A stretch of DNA of 25,635 nucleotides from Pachysolen tannophilus NRRL Y-2460 (taxonomy: Eukaryota; Ascomycota; Pichiomycetes; Alaninales; Pachysolenaceae), in assembly GCA_001661245.1 (NCBI GenBank), contig KV454017.1, positions 454,321-479,955 of the forward strand, given 5' to 3'. Shown piece by piece: positions 9,901 through 18,409 of this stretch; the stretch's first letter is position 1, and each line of letters opens with the position of its first letter. The notes under the pieces are model-generated. The model ran no database searches. It was not told the origin of the DNA and worked only from the letters and a program-made list of their open reading frames with translations. Made by a program: the position numbers and the translations under genes.

Positions 9901-10211
9901 CTGCTGCTGCTGCTGCTGCTATTGATCCAAACGAAACCGACAACGCCGAAGACGACGATGACGACGACGATTTCTACGCCAATGACGACGACGATGATGT
10001 CCTAGATGAAGACCCACTTTCAAATAACCCTCTAGATTCTATCAATATTTTTGAAGTATTTAAAAATTCATTTGTTGGTACACAACAATACCATGAAAAT
10101 GTATATAGATTGATAGTCTCAAAATTGGGAGATAACGAAAAGAAAATCATACAGGATGTCATCACAATGGTCACTAACACTCCTAACCCAAATGCCATGC
10201 CATCCTCCTAA
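6990..10211 (+). CDS. NMD5: NMD5, importin-beta family nuclear import receptor
   Basis: 1073-residue karyopherin, close in length to Saccharomyces Nmd5 (about 1048), which carries cargoes such as TFIIS, Hog1 and Crz1 into the nucleus. The importin-beta N-terminal (Ran-binding) domain covers about residues 20-105. HEAT repeats follow. Shared stretches recalled from Nmd5 include YKFVTYHDLP, PWVKSQKWAFANLYRL, FAEQLQPFGVELM, DLKLSVLGLL and LDEDPL near the C-terminus. The region from about residue 910 to 1015 is highly acidic, interrupted by an eight-Ala run encoded by GCT repeats. This block uses more GAC codons than the rest and is probably repeat-expanded. The start MDVQALHDCF aligns with MDITELLQCF of Nmd5. 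In-frame CTG codons at 7641, 9006 and 9858 are probably read as Ser. SXM1 is the nearest alternative but matches less well. Confidence 0.95.
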   Translation: MDVQALHDCFVGTLQADQVTRHQAELSLKQAEKSNGFLSACMDILSEENVNPVVKKSCAIYFKNRITRHWVDVKPETGINDNEKNLVKHRLVSLVISSPMDLRTLLFPILSTILSYNYPDSWPEFLPNTIGLLTNLGDLKSVYAGLLCFSEVARSYRWKKNDERKELEQLIPQVFPNILNIGNSIITSESHGNYESGEMVKLILKIYKFVTYHDLPLLLQQQQAVVDWCTFHVNVINLKLPQTVMDLDPDDRRLHPWVKSQKWAFANLYRLSTRYASKSLSEKFQYNDFKKFFNEGFIPELLKVYFNKIGQWCNNEVWISDDSLYYLVIFLENCIVQKDIFKLIKPHLEVLIKHFIFPLLCPSEDTLDLFENDPTEYIHKILDVYEETNAPDMAVISLLYTLVEKKTKSSLEPILQFCYTTLTDLQQKNQDDIEVAKKIEGVLRIIGSISHKLSSEKSPFYPQMESFLNSFVFVHFNSKFPFLRARTCEVASKFSEIKLQNPDVLHHGVMSAFDDVENLPVQLEGALALQAFIGLPSFKEALGTVIVPTMHKLLELSNKVDNDSIAAVIQEFVESFAEQLQPFGVELMTKLSEQLMRLLVELEKASDTDVDDIGELDATSDKEMAALGLINTMVTVLLSFESSVDIVFKLEECFAPCVLYIFDKNMDNYFSELRELVENSSFLTRTISPTLWTIFGSLMGAFENGLAMYYIHELLPCLNNYLVYGSSKVITNKEFSQYFYYIFDLISKTEDVGRTEIICGAELAQTFILSLQSESRIFIPNFIRTILSQLNNTEFSSSLNSLGFIVNMLEVIIAGLIYDTEEVLRLLIQTNSIAFLFTNWFKFIPKLARVYDLKLSVLGLLSLTSIPASSDLQQFLIQIYPDLGTQLVILLSKLPEAIKSLTTKREKFSELGFDDDDDYYEYSAGGGNDDSWEDDDDDESGTRSNDDYLLFLSKQSLEYGSTNNNNGASAAAAAAAAIDPNETDNAEDDDDDDDFYANDDDDDVLDEDPLSNNPLDSINIFEVFKNSFVGTQQYHENVYRLIVSKLGDNEKKIIQDVITMVTNTPNPNAMPSS

Positions 10212-10602
10212 CCTCCCAACCTCCTAACCCCCTAAACATACTCATCATTCAATGAAACTTCTTTCTAACCATTACTAACCATCATTATCATTTAAGCTTG
10301 ATACTTTCCAAACGACTTTTGTTTTTTCGCATTTTTTTTTTTTTTTTTTTGAAAAAAAATTTGAAAAAAAAAAAAATTTTTTTTTCTATGTAAAAAATAA
10401 AAAAATAAAAATTTTTTATAAAAAAAGTGAAAAATTTATAGTAAAATAAGCAGTAATTTGTAAGAAAAAAGATTGTAAAAAAGTTAGTTGAAGTGAGATT
10501 ATATGCCTGAAGTTTACTTTGGTGTTGATATTGAGAAGAAAAGATAAAAGATACTTGAAAGAGCGAGAGCAACAGCAAGATAGAGAGAGAGAGAGAGAGA
10601 GA
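10212..10602. other. NMD5 to UTP9 intergenic region
   Basis: Same-strand spacer. It has T20 and A-runs at 10331-10380, an AAAAATTTTTT motif at 10407-10417 that resembles the RRPE element of ribosome-biogenesis promoters (it could equally arise by chance in such AT-rich DNA), and a (GA)n microsatellite at 10582-10602 abutting the UTP9 ATG. I saw no PAC motif and no gene. Confidence 0.5.
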
Positions 10603-12516
10603 ATGTCGGGTACAACAACGATCAATAGTTATATAGATCCATCTAATAAATTTTTGGCAATTACTTTGGACAGGCCCAATAGAATTCAGATACGTATATA
10701 TGGACTTGAGAAGGAGCCAGAGTTGGTATCTGATTTTGAGCTTGATTCGGAAGATAGGATAAGTTGTATATGTTGGTGTTTAGGTTTGGAGAAAGTGGAG
10801 CTGGCGCTGGAGAAGCAGGAGAAGAAGCAGCAGCAGCAAGAGACTAAAAATAGGAAAAGAAGTCATGATGAAAAGAATAATAGCATAGTGAAAAGAAATG
10901 GTAATGATGACAATGGTTATAGAAATAGTAATAATGGTGGTTCAATAGATAATTATTATTTAGTTGTTTGTTTAGAGCAAGGTGATATTTTAATTTTTTC
11001 ACCTTTTCAAAAAGATATTGTGAATAAGATTTCTAATGAATCAAAAATTATATCATTGGTTGGTAAATCTGATAATTTTTTTTATGGATATGAATTGAAT
11101 TCTAATACTATAAAGAAATTTTCTATATTTCAAAATAAAGCTATTTGGGGGAAATCATTTACACAGGATAAATCAATTAATTTAATAAAATTTTTACCAC
11201 AAGATAATGATTTTTTATTATTATCTTCAAATTGTTTATATATTGTGGATATTAAAGATTTACCAAAACTGCTCCATAGATTCCCAGTTCCTAGAGGTCA
11301 TACATCAAAGATAACATCTATTGTTTTGTCTTTGGAGAACCAAGATATTATAGCTACTTCAAGAGAAAATGATAACATTATTCATGTTTATTCTATTAGT
11401 AAAAAAAATAATATTTCAATACTTGAAACTTCTTCAAATGTTAATTTTTTGAAAATAATTATGATAAATAATACAGAATATTTAATTGCTTTTTTAAAAG
11501 ATGGTAATTTAAATTTTTTCAAAGATTTTAAAAAAATTAAAAAACTGAAAAATGATTTAATAAAGCTGTTTATAGAGATTGAATCAAACTATAATGATAA
11601 TTTTTTAAAAGATGTTTATATCAAGTCAAATAAACAACAACAAAAAAGAGATGACTTATATGCTGTTTGGTATGATGATATTAACCCAGTTTTTGAAAAA
11701 ATTGAATTTGATGAAATAAAAGGTGGTAAATTTATAATAAATACCAAGAAAGATAAAGTTAATGGGAATGAAAAAATTTTACCAAAAATTAATCAAAATG
11801 AAAATGGTCAAGAATTTTTTAAATCTCCATCCATAGATATTGAAGATAAAGATGAATATCATGTAACAACCTCTGACGAGTTGTATCAACATTTAAAAGA
11901 ACAACTTGATTCTAAGACCACCACCACGGACGACTCAATATTGTTCAAGATTTGTGATTCAAATATATCAGAGAATATTGTCAAGACCACAGTATTAACA
12001 AAATTATCTACAGATCAATCATTACAATTATTTACTAAATTATCACAAAAAATTTCAGAACAACCTTCAGAATCTTCAGGTCTTTCTATATGGTTAAAAT
12101 TTTTGTTATTAGTTCATGGTAATTCTATAATAAAATCTGAAGATAATTTATCCATATTGAAAAATTTAAGATCATCTTTATTGGATAGTACAAAATACTT
12201 GTCCAATTTAATTGCATTACAAGGTAAACTATACTTGTTGAAATCCCAACTACAATTAAGAAATGAAATGACACAGTTAAGCCTCAATGTCAGCGATGAA
12301 GAAGAGAGCGATGCCATCGAAGAAGAAGATGATGAAGTAGAAGACATCGAGGAAGAAAATGGGCCAAAACAAAATGGAAATGCCACTCATGAGAGTACGT
12401 TGGTTTACCTCAACGGTGAAGCCGATGACGACACAGTCTACCTAGACGCCGATGATGTCGAAGACGCTGAAGACGCTGAAGATGCTGATGACGCTGAGGA
12501 AGACGGAGAATACTGA
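10603..12516 (+). CDS. UTP9: UTP9, t-UTP subunit of the small-subunit processome
   Basis: 637 residues from ATG 10603 (MSGTTTINSYIDPSNK). An open frame extends 28 codons further upstream, but only through GA repeats and without ATG. Utp9 belongs to the t-UTP/UtpA complex in the nucleolus, needed for rDNA transcription and 18S pre-rRNA processing. The N-terminal half (about 1-360) looks like a diverged WD40 propeller (e.g. PRGHTSKITSIV), with a Lys/Asn-rich insertion at about 80-120. The C-terminal Utp9/Utp12-type helical domain (about 430-590) matches Saccharomyces Utp9: LIALQGKLYLLKSQ corresponds to LLGIQGRLEMLRRQ, then LRNEMTQLSL, and near the end LVYLNGEADD corresponds to IVYANGESDE. The tail is acidic (EDAEDAEDADDAEEDGEY). 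The acidic tail and the propeller are also seen in related t-UTPs, but the C-terminal match favours UTP9. Confidence 0.88.
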   Translation: MSGTTTINSYIDPSNKFLAITLDRPNRIQIRIYGLEKEPELVSDFELDSEDRISCICWCLGLEKVELALEKQEKKQQQQETKNRKRSHDEKNNSIVKRNGNDDNGYRNSNNGGSIDNYYLVVCLEQGDILIFSPFQKDIVNKISNESKIISLVGKSDNFFYGYELNSNTIKKFSIFQNKAIWGKSFTQDKSINLIKFLPQDNDFLLLSSNCLYIVDIKDLPKLLHRFPVPRGHTSKITSIVLSLENQDIIATSRENDNIIHVYSISKKNNISILETSSNVNFLKIIMINNTEYLIAFLKDGNLNFFKDFKKIKKLKNDLIKLFIEIESNYNDNFLKDVYIKSNKQQQKRDDLYAVWYDDINPVFEKIEFDEIKGGKFIINTKKDKVNGNEKILPKINQNENGQEFFKSPSIDIEDKDEYHVTTSDELYQHLKEQLDSKTTTTDDSILFKICDSNISENIVKTTVLTKLSTDQSLQLFTKLSQKISEQPSESSGLSIWLKFLLLVHGNSIIKSEDNLSILKNLRSSLLDSTKYLSNLIALQGKLYLLKSQLQLRNEMTQLSLNVSDEEESDAIEEEDDEVEDIEEENGPKQNGNATHESTLVYLNGEADDDTVYLDADDVEDAEDAEDADDAEEDGEY

Positions 12517-12835
12517 AAAGATAAAAGATCCAACTTAACATTCTCACGATTAAACAATACAACTTGCTTTGTACTATTAGACCTTTTGATTATATAGAAC
12601 TATATGATATGTACGTTTCTTTTACACTACCAGTTTTTCAAAATGAAAAAAAAAAATAAAAAAAATTTTCAATTTCAAAATCAGATGTAGATAGAGTAAA
12701 TTAACTTGAAATTAGTTAAGGTTGGAGTGGGTTTTTTTTATCTAGTTCTTGTTGAGTTGATAAGGCTTATTAATATTTATAAAATTTGAATTTGAAAACT
12801 GGAAAAAAAAATTTTTTTTGTTGTTTAGTGAAGAA
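12517..12835. other. UTP9 to XPT1 intergenic region
   Basis: 319-bp spacer between two plus-strand genes. It contains A-rich runs (12642-12668) and an AAAAATTTT-type stretch at 12801-12820 directly before the XPT1 ATG. No gene or clear regulatory site was recognised. Confidence 0.5.
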
Positions 12836-13522
12836 ATGAAGACCCCGGAGCCAGATGATAAATTATACCTTCATTATAATTACATTCATAAGTTATGTCA
12901 AATTGGAGCAGAACAAATTAGAGCCAATATTGGGAAACCGGATATAATTATTGCTATTGGAGGTGGTGGGTTTATTCCTGCCAGAATTCTTAGATCTTTT
13001 TTAAAGATGCCGAATGAGAAGAACATTCCAATTCAGGCGATTGGACTTAGTCTTTATGAAGATTTAGGTACAGGAGAAGTAGGTACTATTGGTAAAGAAG
13101 TTATTAGAACACAATGGTTAGATTTTGGTGCATTAGCTACTCATTTTGATACTTTGATTGGGAAAAATATCTTGATAGTTGATGAGGTTGATGATACTAG
13201 AACTACATTACACTATGCTCTTTCTGAATTAGAGAAAGATGTTAGAGAACAAGCTGAAAAATTAGGAAGAACAAATGAAAAAACTATTTTTTCAATATTC
13301 GTATTGATCAATAAGAATAAACCAAAAAAGGCAGACTTACCAAAGGAAATGTTTGAAGAAGGAAGATATTTTGCTCCTAGAGAATGTGAAGATAGTTGGG
13401 TCAATTTCCCTTGGGAAGCTATTGACATAGATACAGTATCAGATTTGAAAGAAATTTGTAGACAACAGGTTCAGCAGTTAGTTGATTTACAAATGCAACT
13501 TGAAGGAAGGGAAAAGAATTAG
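12836..13522 (+). CDS. XPT1: XPT1, xanthine/guanine phosphoribosyltransferase
   Basis: 228 residues. The start is ATG 12836 (MKTPEPDDKLYLHYNYIHKLCQ in two parts: MKTPEPDD, then KLYLHYNYIHKLCQ). A frame continuing upstream lacks ATG. The enzyme transfers phosphoribose from PRPP to xanthine and guanine in purine salvage, in the cytosol. The PRPP-binding loop ILIVDEVDDTRTT is present at about residues 107-119, and the N-terminal GGGGFIPARI signature at about 41-50. Compared with Hpt1, the segments NIPIQAIGLSLYEDLG and TIGKEVIRTQWLDFGAL agree closely with Saccharomyces Xpt1, so XPT1 is preferred over HPT1. Length is slightly above the 209 residues of Xpt1 owing to a short charged C-terminal helix. 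It converges with SGM1. Confidence 0.93.
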   Translation: MKTPEPDDKLYLHYNYIHKLCQIGAEQIRANIGKPDIIIAIGGGGFIPARILRSFLKMPNEKNIPIQAIGLSLYEDLGTGEVGTIGKEVIRTQWLDFGALATHFDTLIGKNILIVDEVDDTRTTLHYALSELEKDVREQAEKLGRTNEKTIFSIFVLINKNKPKKADLPKEMFEEGRYFAPRECEDSWVNFPWEAIDIDTVSDLKEICRQQVQQLVDLQMQLEGREKN

Positions 13523-13873
13523 TTACTATAATAAGTTTTTTTTTCTTTTTTTTTTTTTTTTTATTCATTTGTCTTTGTGTCTATTATTTAGCTTGTGATT
13601 TAGTAAAATTATTTCCATAGAGTTTCATTTCAATTGTTGTATTAATTTCTAAAATTTTTTTAAAAAAAAAATTTAAAACCTAGTAAAGATTAGGTCAGAA
13701 ACTCCAAACTTCAAGCTTCAAGCTGGTTAAAAATTAGTTTCTCAAGTTTAATTAAAGGAAATATTTCATTTATATAGAAAAAGTACAGTTTGAATAAATA
13801 AAAATACAAATTCAAAAAACCAATTATTACGAATAAATATGATTCAATATTTAAAAAAAAAGGAAAAAACTTT
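13523..13873. other. Convergent 3' region XPT1 / SGM1
   Basis: The 3' ends of two converging genes meet here. It contains a long T-run (13538-13562), TTTTTTAAAAAAAA near 13655-13670 and an AGCTTCAAGCT-type short direct repeat (CTTCAAG twice near 13710). It probably holds both poly(A) regions. No gene was seen. Confidence 0.5.
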
Positions 13874-16588
13874 TTAACAATTTCCTTGTTGAATAGCCAA
13901 TTTACTATGATCAGCTTTTAATTCTTCTGCTTTTTCGGATTTTTCCCCCAATAGTTCTAATGTTGTATTATATTTTTCATTCAAAGATTTAAGCTTTTCA
14001 TTTAATTCTAAATTCTTTTGCTTCAATTCTTGAACTTGTTCATTTTCTTTCATCATGCTGATTATTGTGTTGTTTGCATCATTCTTGTCCTTGTTTAATT
14101 GGGATATTTCATCCTTTAATGTGATCAATTCTATTTCTAACCTTCTCACTTGTGATGACAATTTATTCATTAATTGTAAGTTATTATTGTTGTTTACACT
14201 GTTTATATTGGTCATAGAACCATAAGTGCTTCCATTTATAGTATTATTATTCAACGTGTATCTTGAAGGAGAATGATAACTAGATGGTGACTCTGCATTA
14301 CTAAACCTTCCTGTTTGTTCTTCATTATCAGGCGTATCCATAATATTATCAGTTGATGTGTTAAGGAAAGAAGAATTTGGGGTCTCTAATATTGGAGAAG
14401 GAAACATTTGTTGCTGATTCAATACAGCACTTGAGACTCTTCTAGTTCCAGGATGTGTGGATCTAGGAGTTGTTGATGATTCACCTAATAATATATTATC
14501 ATTCCAGTTATTACTGAAAGAAGAGCTAGAACGAATCTTATATAATGAAGATGCAAGTGTATTTGCATTCAAATCGTTTAAATATAAATTTGATTGTTGA
14601 ATACTACTACTCGAGGTATCTAGTGGCCCAGTATACAAACTTTGAGACATTTGTTTTTGTTTGTCTAATTCTTCTTGTAATTTTTTCTCTAAATTGGCAA
14701 TTTCAACTTTATGTTCTTTTTCCAATGAGTTATATTTATCATTTAATTTCGATATTAATTCTTCCTTTTCAGGAATTTTTCTTTTTAATGATTTAATCTC
14801 ATTATTTAATGCATTGCAGTTTTCTAAAATCTCATTGTTTTCTTCTTTTGAAATATTCAAATCTCTAACCAATGCTTTAATTTTTTTATTGTAATTTACA
14901 TCTTTTTGTTTTAAAATATTAATATCTTCTTCAAAAGATGAAATTTTGTGCAAATAAGAACTTTCAATTAACTTCCAGTTTTCTTGAGCCTGTGTATATT
15001 GCGATTGCAACAACTCATAAGATGATAAAAGTTTTTTATAGGATTCAGATGAAGTTCCATTATTATTATTCTGATGATGATTATTATTATTATTATTATT
15101 ATTATTGACATTCTTGTCGTTACTGGAATCAGTTTTATCATGATTATTATTTTGAATAATGAGATCTGAAGAGGATTCACGAGTTAATAATGAATTTTCA
15201 GATTGAATACGCAAAGTTTCCATTTTATCTTCCAATCTCTTGATTTCTTTAAAACTTTCTTCCTTAAGAGAATTATATCTTTTCTGTTCTTTTTCAATTT
15301 TGTATTCCAACTCCAGGGTATCATTTTTCAGTTGATCTTTGAAGAGTCTGAATTTAATATTCAATTGATCTAATTCTTGGGTTATCTTTGAATTTTCTTC
15401 AATTTGTTCATCAAGTGCTTTTTGTTTTTTTTCTAATTGTAAATCTAATCTTTTTGAAGTTAAATCTTTATATTCATAATTTATTTTATTATAATCTTGT
15501 TCTAATTTGTTATATTTATTTTCTAAATTTATAAAATCTTTTGAAAGTTTCAGTTTAATTTTTTCAAAATCTTTTACTTCTTCTAATCTTGATTCTAAAC
15601 CATTTAACTTATTCTTTAATTCATCATTTTTCTTTGTTAATTCTTCAATTGTTTGATTTTTTTCAATTTCTTCAAATTTCAATTTTTTAATAGTAGAAGT
15701 TAATTTAACTTCTTTCATAGATAACAGAGAACCTTCTTCAAGTAATTCTTTTACTAAAGCTTCTTTTTCCAGTAATTTTTTCACCAAATCTGAACTATCT
15801 GATTTAGTTGTTGAAAATTTTGATCTTTTTGATTCTTTTAATAATGTTTCTTGTTTAATTAAATTTTTTTTTAAATCTTTATTTAATTTATTTGATTCTT
15901 TTAAATCTAATTTAAGTTTTGAAAAACTTGTAGTAACTTTCTTGGTAAGTTCCAATAATTTATCGTAATCCAATTCTGAAAAATTATTTTTAATAATTGT
16001 ATTTTCTATATCTTCAAATTCATTTTCTTTTTCTTCAATTTCATCTTCTTCATCATCACCCACACTTAATTCATTGGAAAACCCAAACACATCAGACTCA
16101 CTTATATCAGGACTTCCTCTTGGTGAATTATTTTTTTTACCTTTACCAGCAGCTAAAGCTAACCTCTCTTGTAATGTTAATCTTTTCTTTGTTTGTTTTT
16201 TCGGAATTTCAGGTTCTTGTTCTTGTTCAGGTACAGGTTCAGGTACAGGTTCTGGTACAGGTTCTGGATCTGGATCTGAATTAGGCGCCACTGCTGATGA
16301 TGATGAAATCTCTTGTTGCTCTTGCTGTTCTTGCTGTTCTTGTTCTCCCACTCCACTTGCTGCTGATTCCAAAATTTCCAGTTTAATCTGTTCCCCATCT
16401 ATATCATCCACCTTACCATCTTTACTTTGATGAATCTCTTGATCTTCAATTTCATTACCAGAAAGGCTTAGTTCTTCATGAGTCGTTTCATCCACATTAT
16501 CAATTTCTTTCATTGATTCTTTCTCTATATTATCATTGGCCTCTATACTCCCAATAACTTCCTTATCGAGATTTGGGGAGGGCATCAT
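13874..16588 (-). CDS. SGM1: SGM1-like golgin (TMF1 family coiled-coil protein)
   Basis: 904 residues from ATG 16588. Saccharomyces Sgm1 (about 707 aa) is a Golgi coiled-coil protein that binds the Rab Ypt6 through its C-terminal TMF/TATA-binding-type domain. Here an acidic, Gln/Pro-Glu-rich N-terminus (with a PEPV tandem repeat at about 108-122) leads to the TLQERLALAAGKGKK motif, seen near the start of Sgm1/TMF1 proteins. Long coiled coils follow (about 210-480 and 530-660), separated by a poly-Asn tract encoded by ATT repeats. After a Ser/Thr-rich linker comes the C-terminal coiled coil (about 805-895) with LNEKYNTTLELLGEKSEKAEELKAD, read in two parts as LNEKYNTTLELLGEK and SEKAEELKAD; this matches the RYNTILQMYGEKAEEAEEL region of TMF1. 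Usual family sequence after this point (a DLKxxYxxQI helix) is replaced by a short divergent end. Confidence 0.82.
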   Translation of the reverse strand: MMPSPNLDKEVIGSIEANDNIEKESMKEIDNVDETTHEELSLSGNEIEDQEIHQSKDGKVDDIDGEQIKLEILESAASGVGEQEQQEQQEQQEISSSSAVAPNSDPDPEPVPEPVPEPVPEQEQEPEIPKKQTKKRLTLQERLALAAGKGKKNNSPRGSPDISESDVFGFSNELSVGDDEEDEIEEKENEFEDIENTIIKNNFSELDYDKLLELTKKVTTSFSKLKLDLKESNKLNKDLKKNLIKQETLLKESKRSKFSTTKSDSSDLVKKLLEKEALVKELLEEGSLLSMKEVKLTSTIKKLKFEEIEKNQTIEELTKKNDELKNKLNGLESRLEEVKDFEKIKLKLSKDFINLENKYNKLEQDYNKINYEYKDLTSKRLDLQLEKKQKALDEQIEENSKITQELDQLNIKFRLFKDQLKNDTLELEYKIEKEQKRYNSLKEESFKEIKRLEDKMETLRIQSENSLLTRESSSDLIIQNNNHDKTDSSNDKNVNNNNNNNNNHHQNNNNGTSSESYKKLLSSYELLQSQYTQAQENWKLIESSYLHKISSFEEDINILKQKDVNYNKKIKALVRDLNISKEENNEILENCNALNNEIKSLKRKIPEKEELISKLNDKYNSLEKEHKVEIANLEKKLQEELDKQKQMSQSLYTGPLDTSSSSIQQSNLYLNDLNANTLASSLYKIRSSSSFSNNWNDNILLGESSTTPRSTHPGTRRVSSAVLNQQQMFPSPILETPNSSFLNTSTDNIMDTPDNEEQTGRFSNAESPSSYHSPSRYTLNNNTINGSTYGSMTNINSVNNNNNLQLMNKLSSQVRRLEIELITLKDEISQLNKDKNDANNTIISMMKENEQVQELKQKNLELNEKLKSLNEKYNTTLELLGEKSEKAEELKADHSKLAIQQGNC

Positions 16589-17092
16589 CGATTGTTAATA
16601 TATATATATTTGTATAATATTAAAATAATAAAAAATTAAAAAAAAAATAAATAAAAAATATATTTTGAATACGTTGGTTAAATAAGGTCGAAAAAAAAAT
16701 AAAAAATAAAAAAATGAAATGAAATGAATTGAAATGAAATGAGTTATTTATTAACTCTATAAATCTTTATTGAACTACAATTCAATTCAATTGAATCAAT
16801 GAAAAACATGAAGAAATTGAATTCATAAAAATCAAAATTTTAAAAAAAAAAAAAAAGTGAAATATCTTATCAAATTTTTTTTAGTTATATTCTATAGCCT
16901 AAACTAGTGTTTTCTTTTTAATTTAATTTTAATTTAGTTTAATTAGAATTTTTACAATTATAACGGTGGAAGAGCACACTACTGAAAAAACGATGATGGG
17001 GATTTAAGAAACTTAAATAATAATAATAATAATAATAGATTCTAATGATATATACAAAAATGGAAATGGTTTATTTGGAAATCTATTTTCAT
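16589..17092. other. SGM1 upstream region
   Basis: 504 bp between the SGM1 start and the MRPS17 end. It holds TA-rich DNA near the SGM1 ATG (16596-16606), a GAAAT pentanucleotide repeat (16714-16741), short pieces around TTGAATT, and an AAT microsatellite at 17017-17036. No gene was seen. Confidence 0.5.
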
Positions 17093-17848
17093 TTAGTTGG
17101 AAGTAAGTCCGAGTTCAATTAATTCTGAATGTTGTGCTGATTTTAAATATTTTTTACATAAATTTTTTTTTATTGAATTTTTCAAATCTGATGTATTTTG
17201 TTTACCCATTTTTTGTAATATAATTTCAACTTTATTTTCATTTTCAATTATTTCCATTAATTTTTTATCCAATTCAACTTCTTTTTGTATTTTATTTAAT
17301 TCTAATTTTAAATTTTCAATTTCTTGTGATAATTTTTCAACATTTAAATCAAATAATTTTTCCTTTGGTGGCCATGAAGTTATACCATATTTTAATTTTA
17401 ATTCATTAACTTTATTTATTTCATTTTCAGAAAATGTTATTCTTTCTGGTGAACTTAATGAAAGTTTTTGAATTTGATATAAATCTTTAATAATATCTTG
17501 TTGTGAAGTTTCTTTTCTTCTTTTTAAAAAAAAAGATGCTTTAATATTTTCTTCTTGTAAAACTTGATTTTTAGCTTCTTCTTCATATTTAGCAAATTGT
17601 TGACCTTTATTTTTCTTAATTTCAGCAACAGCAAAAAATTTCCTTGGTGATAAAGGTCTTGTTGCTTCAATACGAACTAAATCACCTTCACGACAAATTT
17701 CACCTTCATCATGAACTAAATAATCTTTCCTCTTTATCAATTCTTTATGAATTTTTTTATTATAAGATTTTTGCTGAACTCTAACTTTTACTGTCTTCAG
17801 CATCTTGCCCTGAGATATAACAAGACCAACAAAATTTTGACGAGCCAT
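17093..17848 (-). CDS. MRPS17: MRPS17, mitochondrial ribosomal protein uS17m
   Basis: 251 residues from ATG 17848 (MARQNFVGLVISQGKM). An in-frame upstream extension of nine residues is unlikely because MARQNF is the family start. The protein is part of the small subunit of the mitochondrial ribosome. The uS17 OB-fold covers about residues 1-95, with KTVKVRV, DYLVHDEGEI, REGDLVRIEATRPLS and NKGQQFAKYEEEA all close to the Saccharomyces protein. The remaining 150 residues form the fungal-specific charged coiled-coil extension (NVEKLSQEIENLKLELNK, ending KKYLKSAQHSELIELG). Residue 17 is a CTG codon where Saccharomyces has Gln, which fits Ser better than Leu. It is divergently placed from HIS5. 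Confidence 0.95.
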   Translation of the reverse strand: MARQNFVGLVISQGKMLKTVKVRVQQKSYNKKIHKELIKRKDYLVHDEGEICREGDLVRIEATRPLSPRKFFAVAEIKKNKGQQFAKYEEEAKNQVLQEENIKASFFLKRRKETSQQDIIKDLYQIQKLSLSSPERITFSENEINKVNELKLKYGITSWPPKEKLFDLNVEKLSQEIENLKLELNKIQKEVELDKKLMEIIENENKVEIILQKMGKQNTSDLKNSIKKNLCKKYLKSAQHSELIELGLTSN

Positions 17849-18409
17849 CTTCTGAAAACTCAATACAATCACCAAATATCAATAGACAATACCTCTATAT
17901 ATATATATATGATAATATTCATATATTCTTAATATGAATATATAAAAGAAGAAAAGAAATTGAAAAATTGTTCAAACAAAGAAAATGACGGAAAACTCAA
18001 CTTTTTACCCGGATTTTAAACGGTTTCAAATACAAATAATTAATATAATATTAACCTATTTATTACTTGTATTCTTGAAAAGTTATTAAGTTAAATCAAA
18101 CAATCTATATCTTTATAATAACTATTTCTATCTTTTATAAACTGATCAGAGTTATATCCTCAAGTAAAAATAATTTAATTGTTGTTGTTAAAAAATCTTT
18201 TGTTTCATTTCAACTTTTGTGTGAGTCTTAACAAATTTTGTGAAAGAAAAAATTAAAACTTGAAAAAAAAAAAGTTTTCCATTTTTCTGTATGACAGCAG
18301 TAAAGCGGTATTATATATATATATAAAAGTTGTGATTCATATAGAAGGTTGAAGTTTTTTTTTTTTTTTTGATCTTTTTGATCTTTTTTGAGCTAGTTTT
18401 ATTAGAGAA
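17849..18409. promoter_or_regulatory. Divergent promoter MRPS17 / HIS5
   Basis: 561 bp between divergent starts. On the HIS5 side a TATA-like run lies at 18311-18326 (TATATATATATATAAAAG), about 90 bp before the ATG, followed by a T-run. TGAGTCT at 18222-18228 is one base from the Gcn4 site TGASTCA and lies about 185 bp before HIS5, where general amino-acid control would be expected. On the MRPS17 side there is a TA repeat at 17899-17910. The functional claims are inference. Confidence 0.45.

Noticed and set aside
9727-10005. Overlapping Met/Thr-rich and Leu-rich frame within NMD5
   Set aside because: It is an off-frame reading of GAT/GAC and GCT repeats in the acidic tail.
10519-10602. 28-codon upstream extension of UTP9
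   Set aside because: It begins at TTG and reads through a GA microsatellite; the ATG at 10603 is the natural start.
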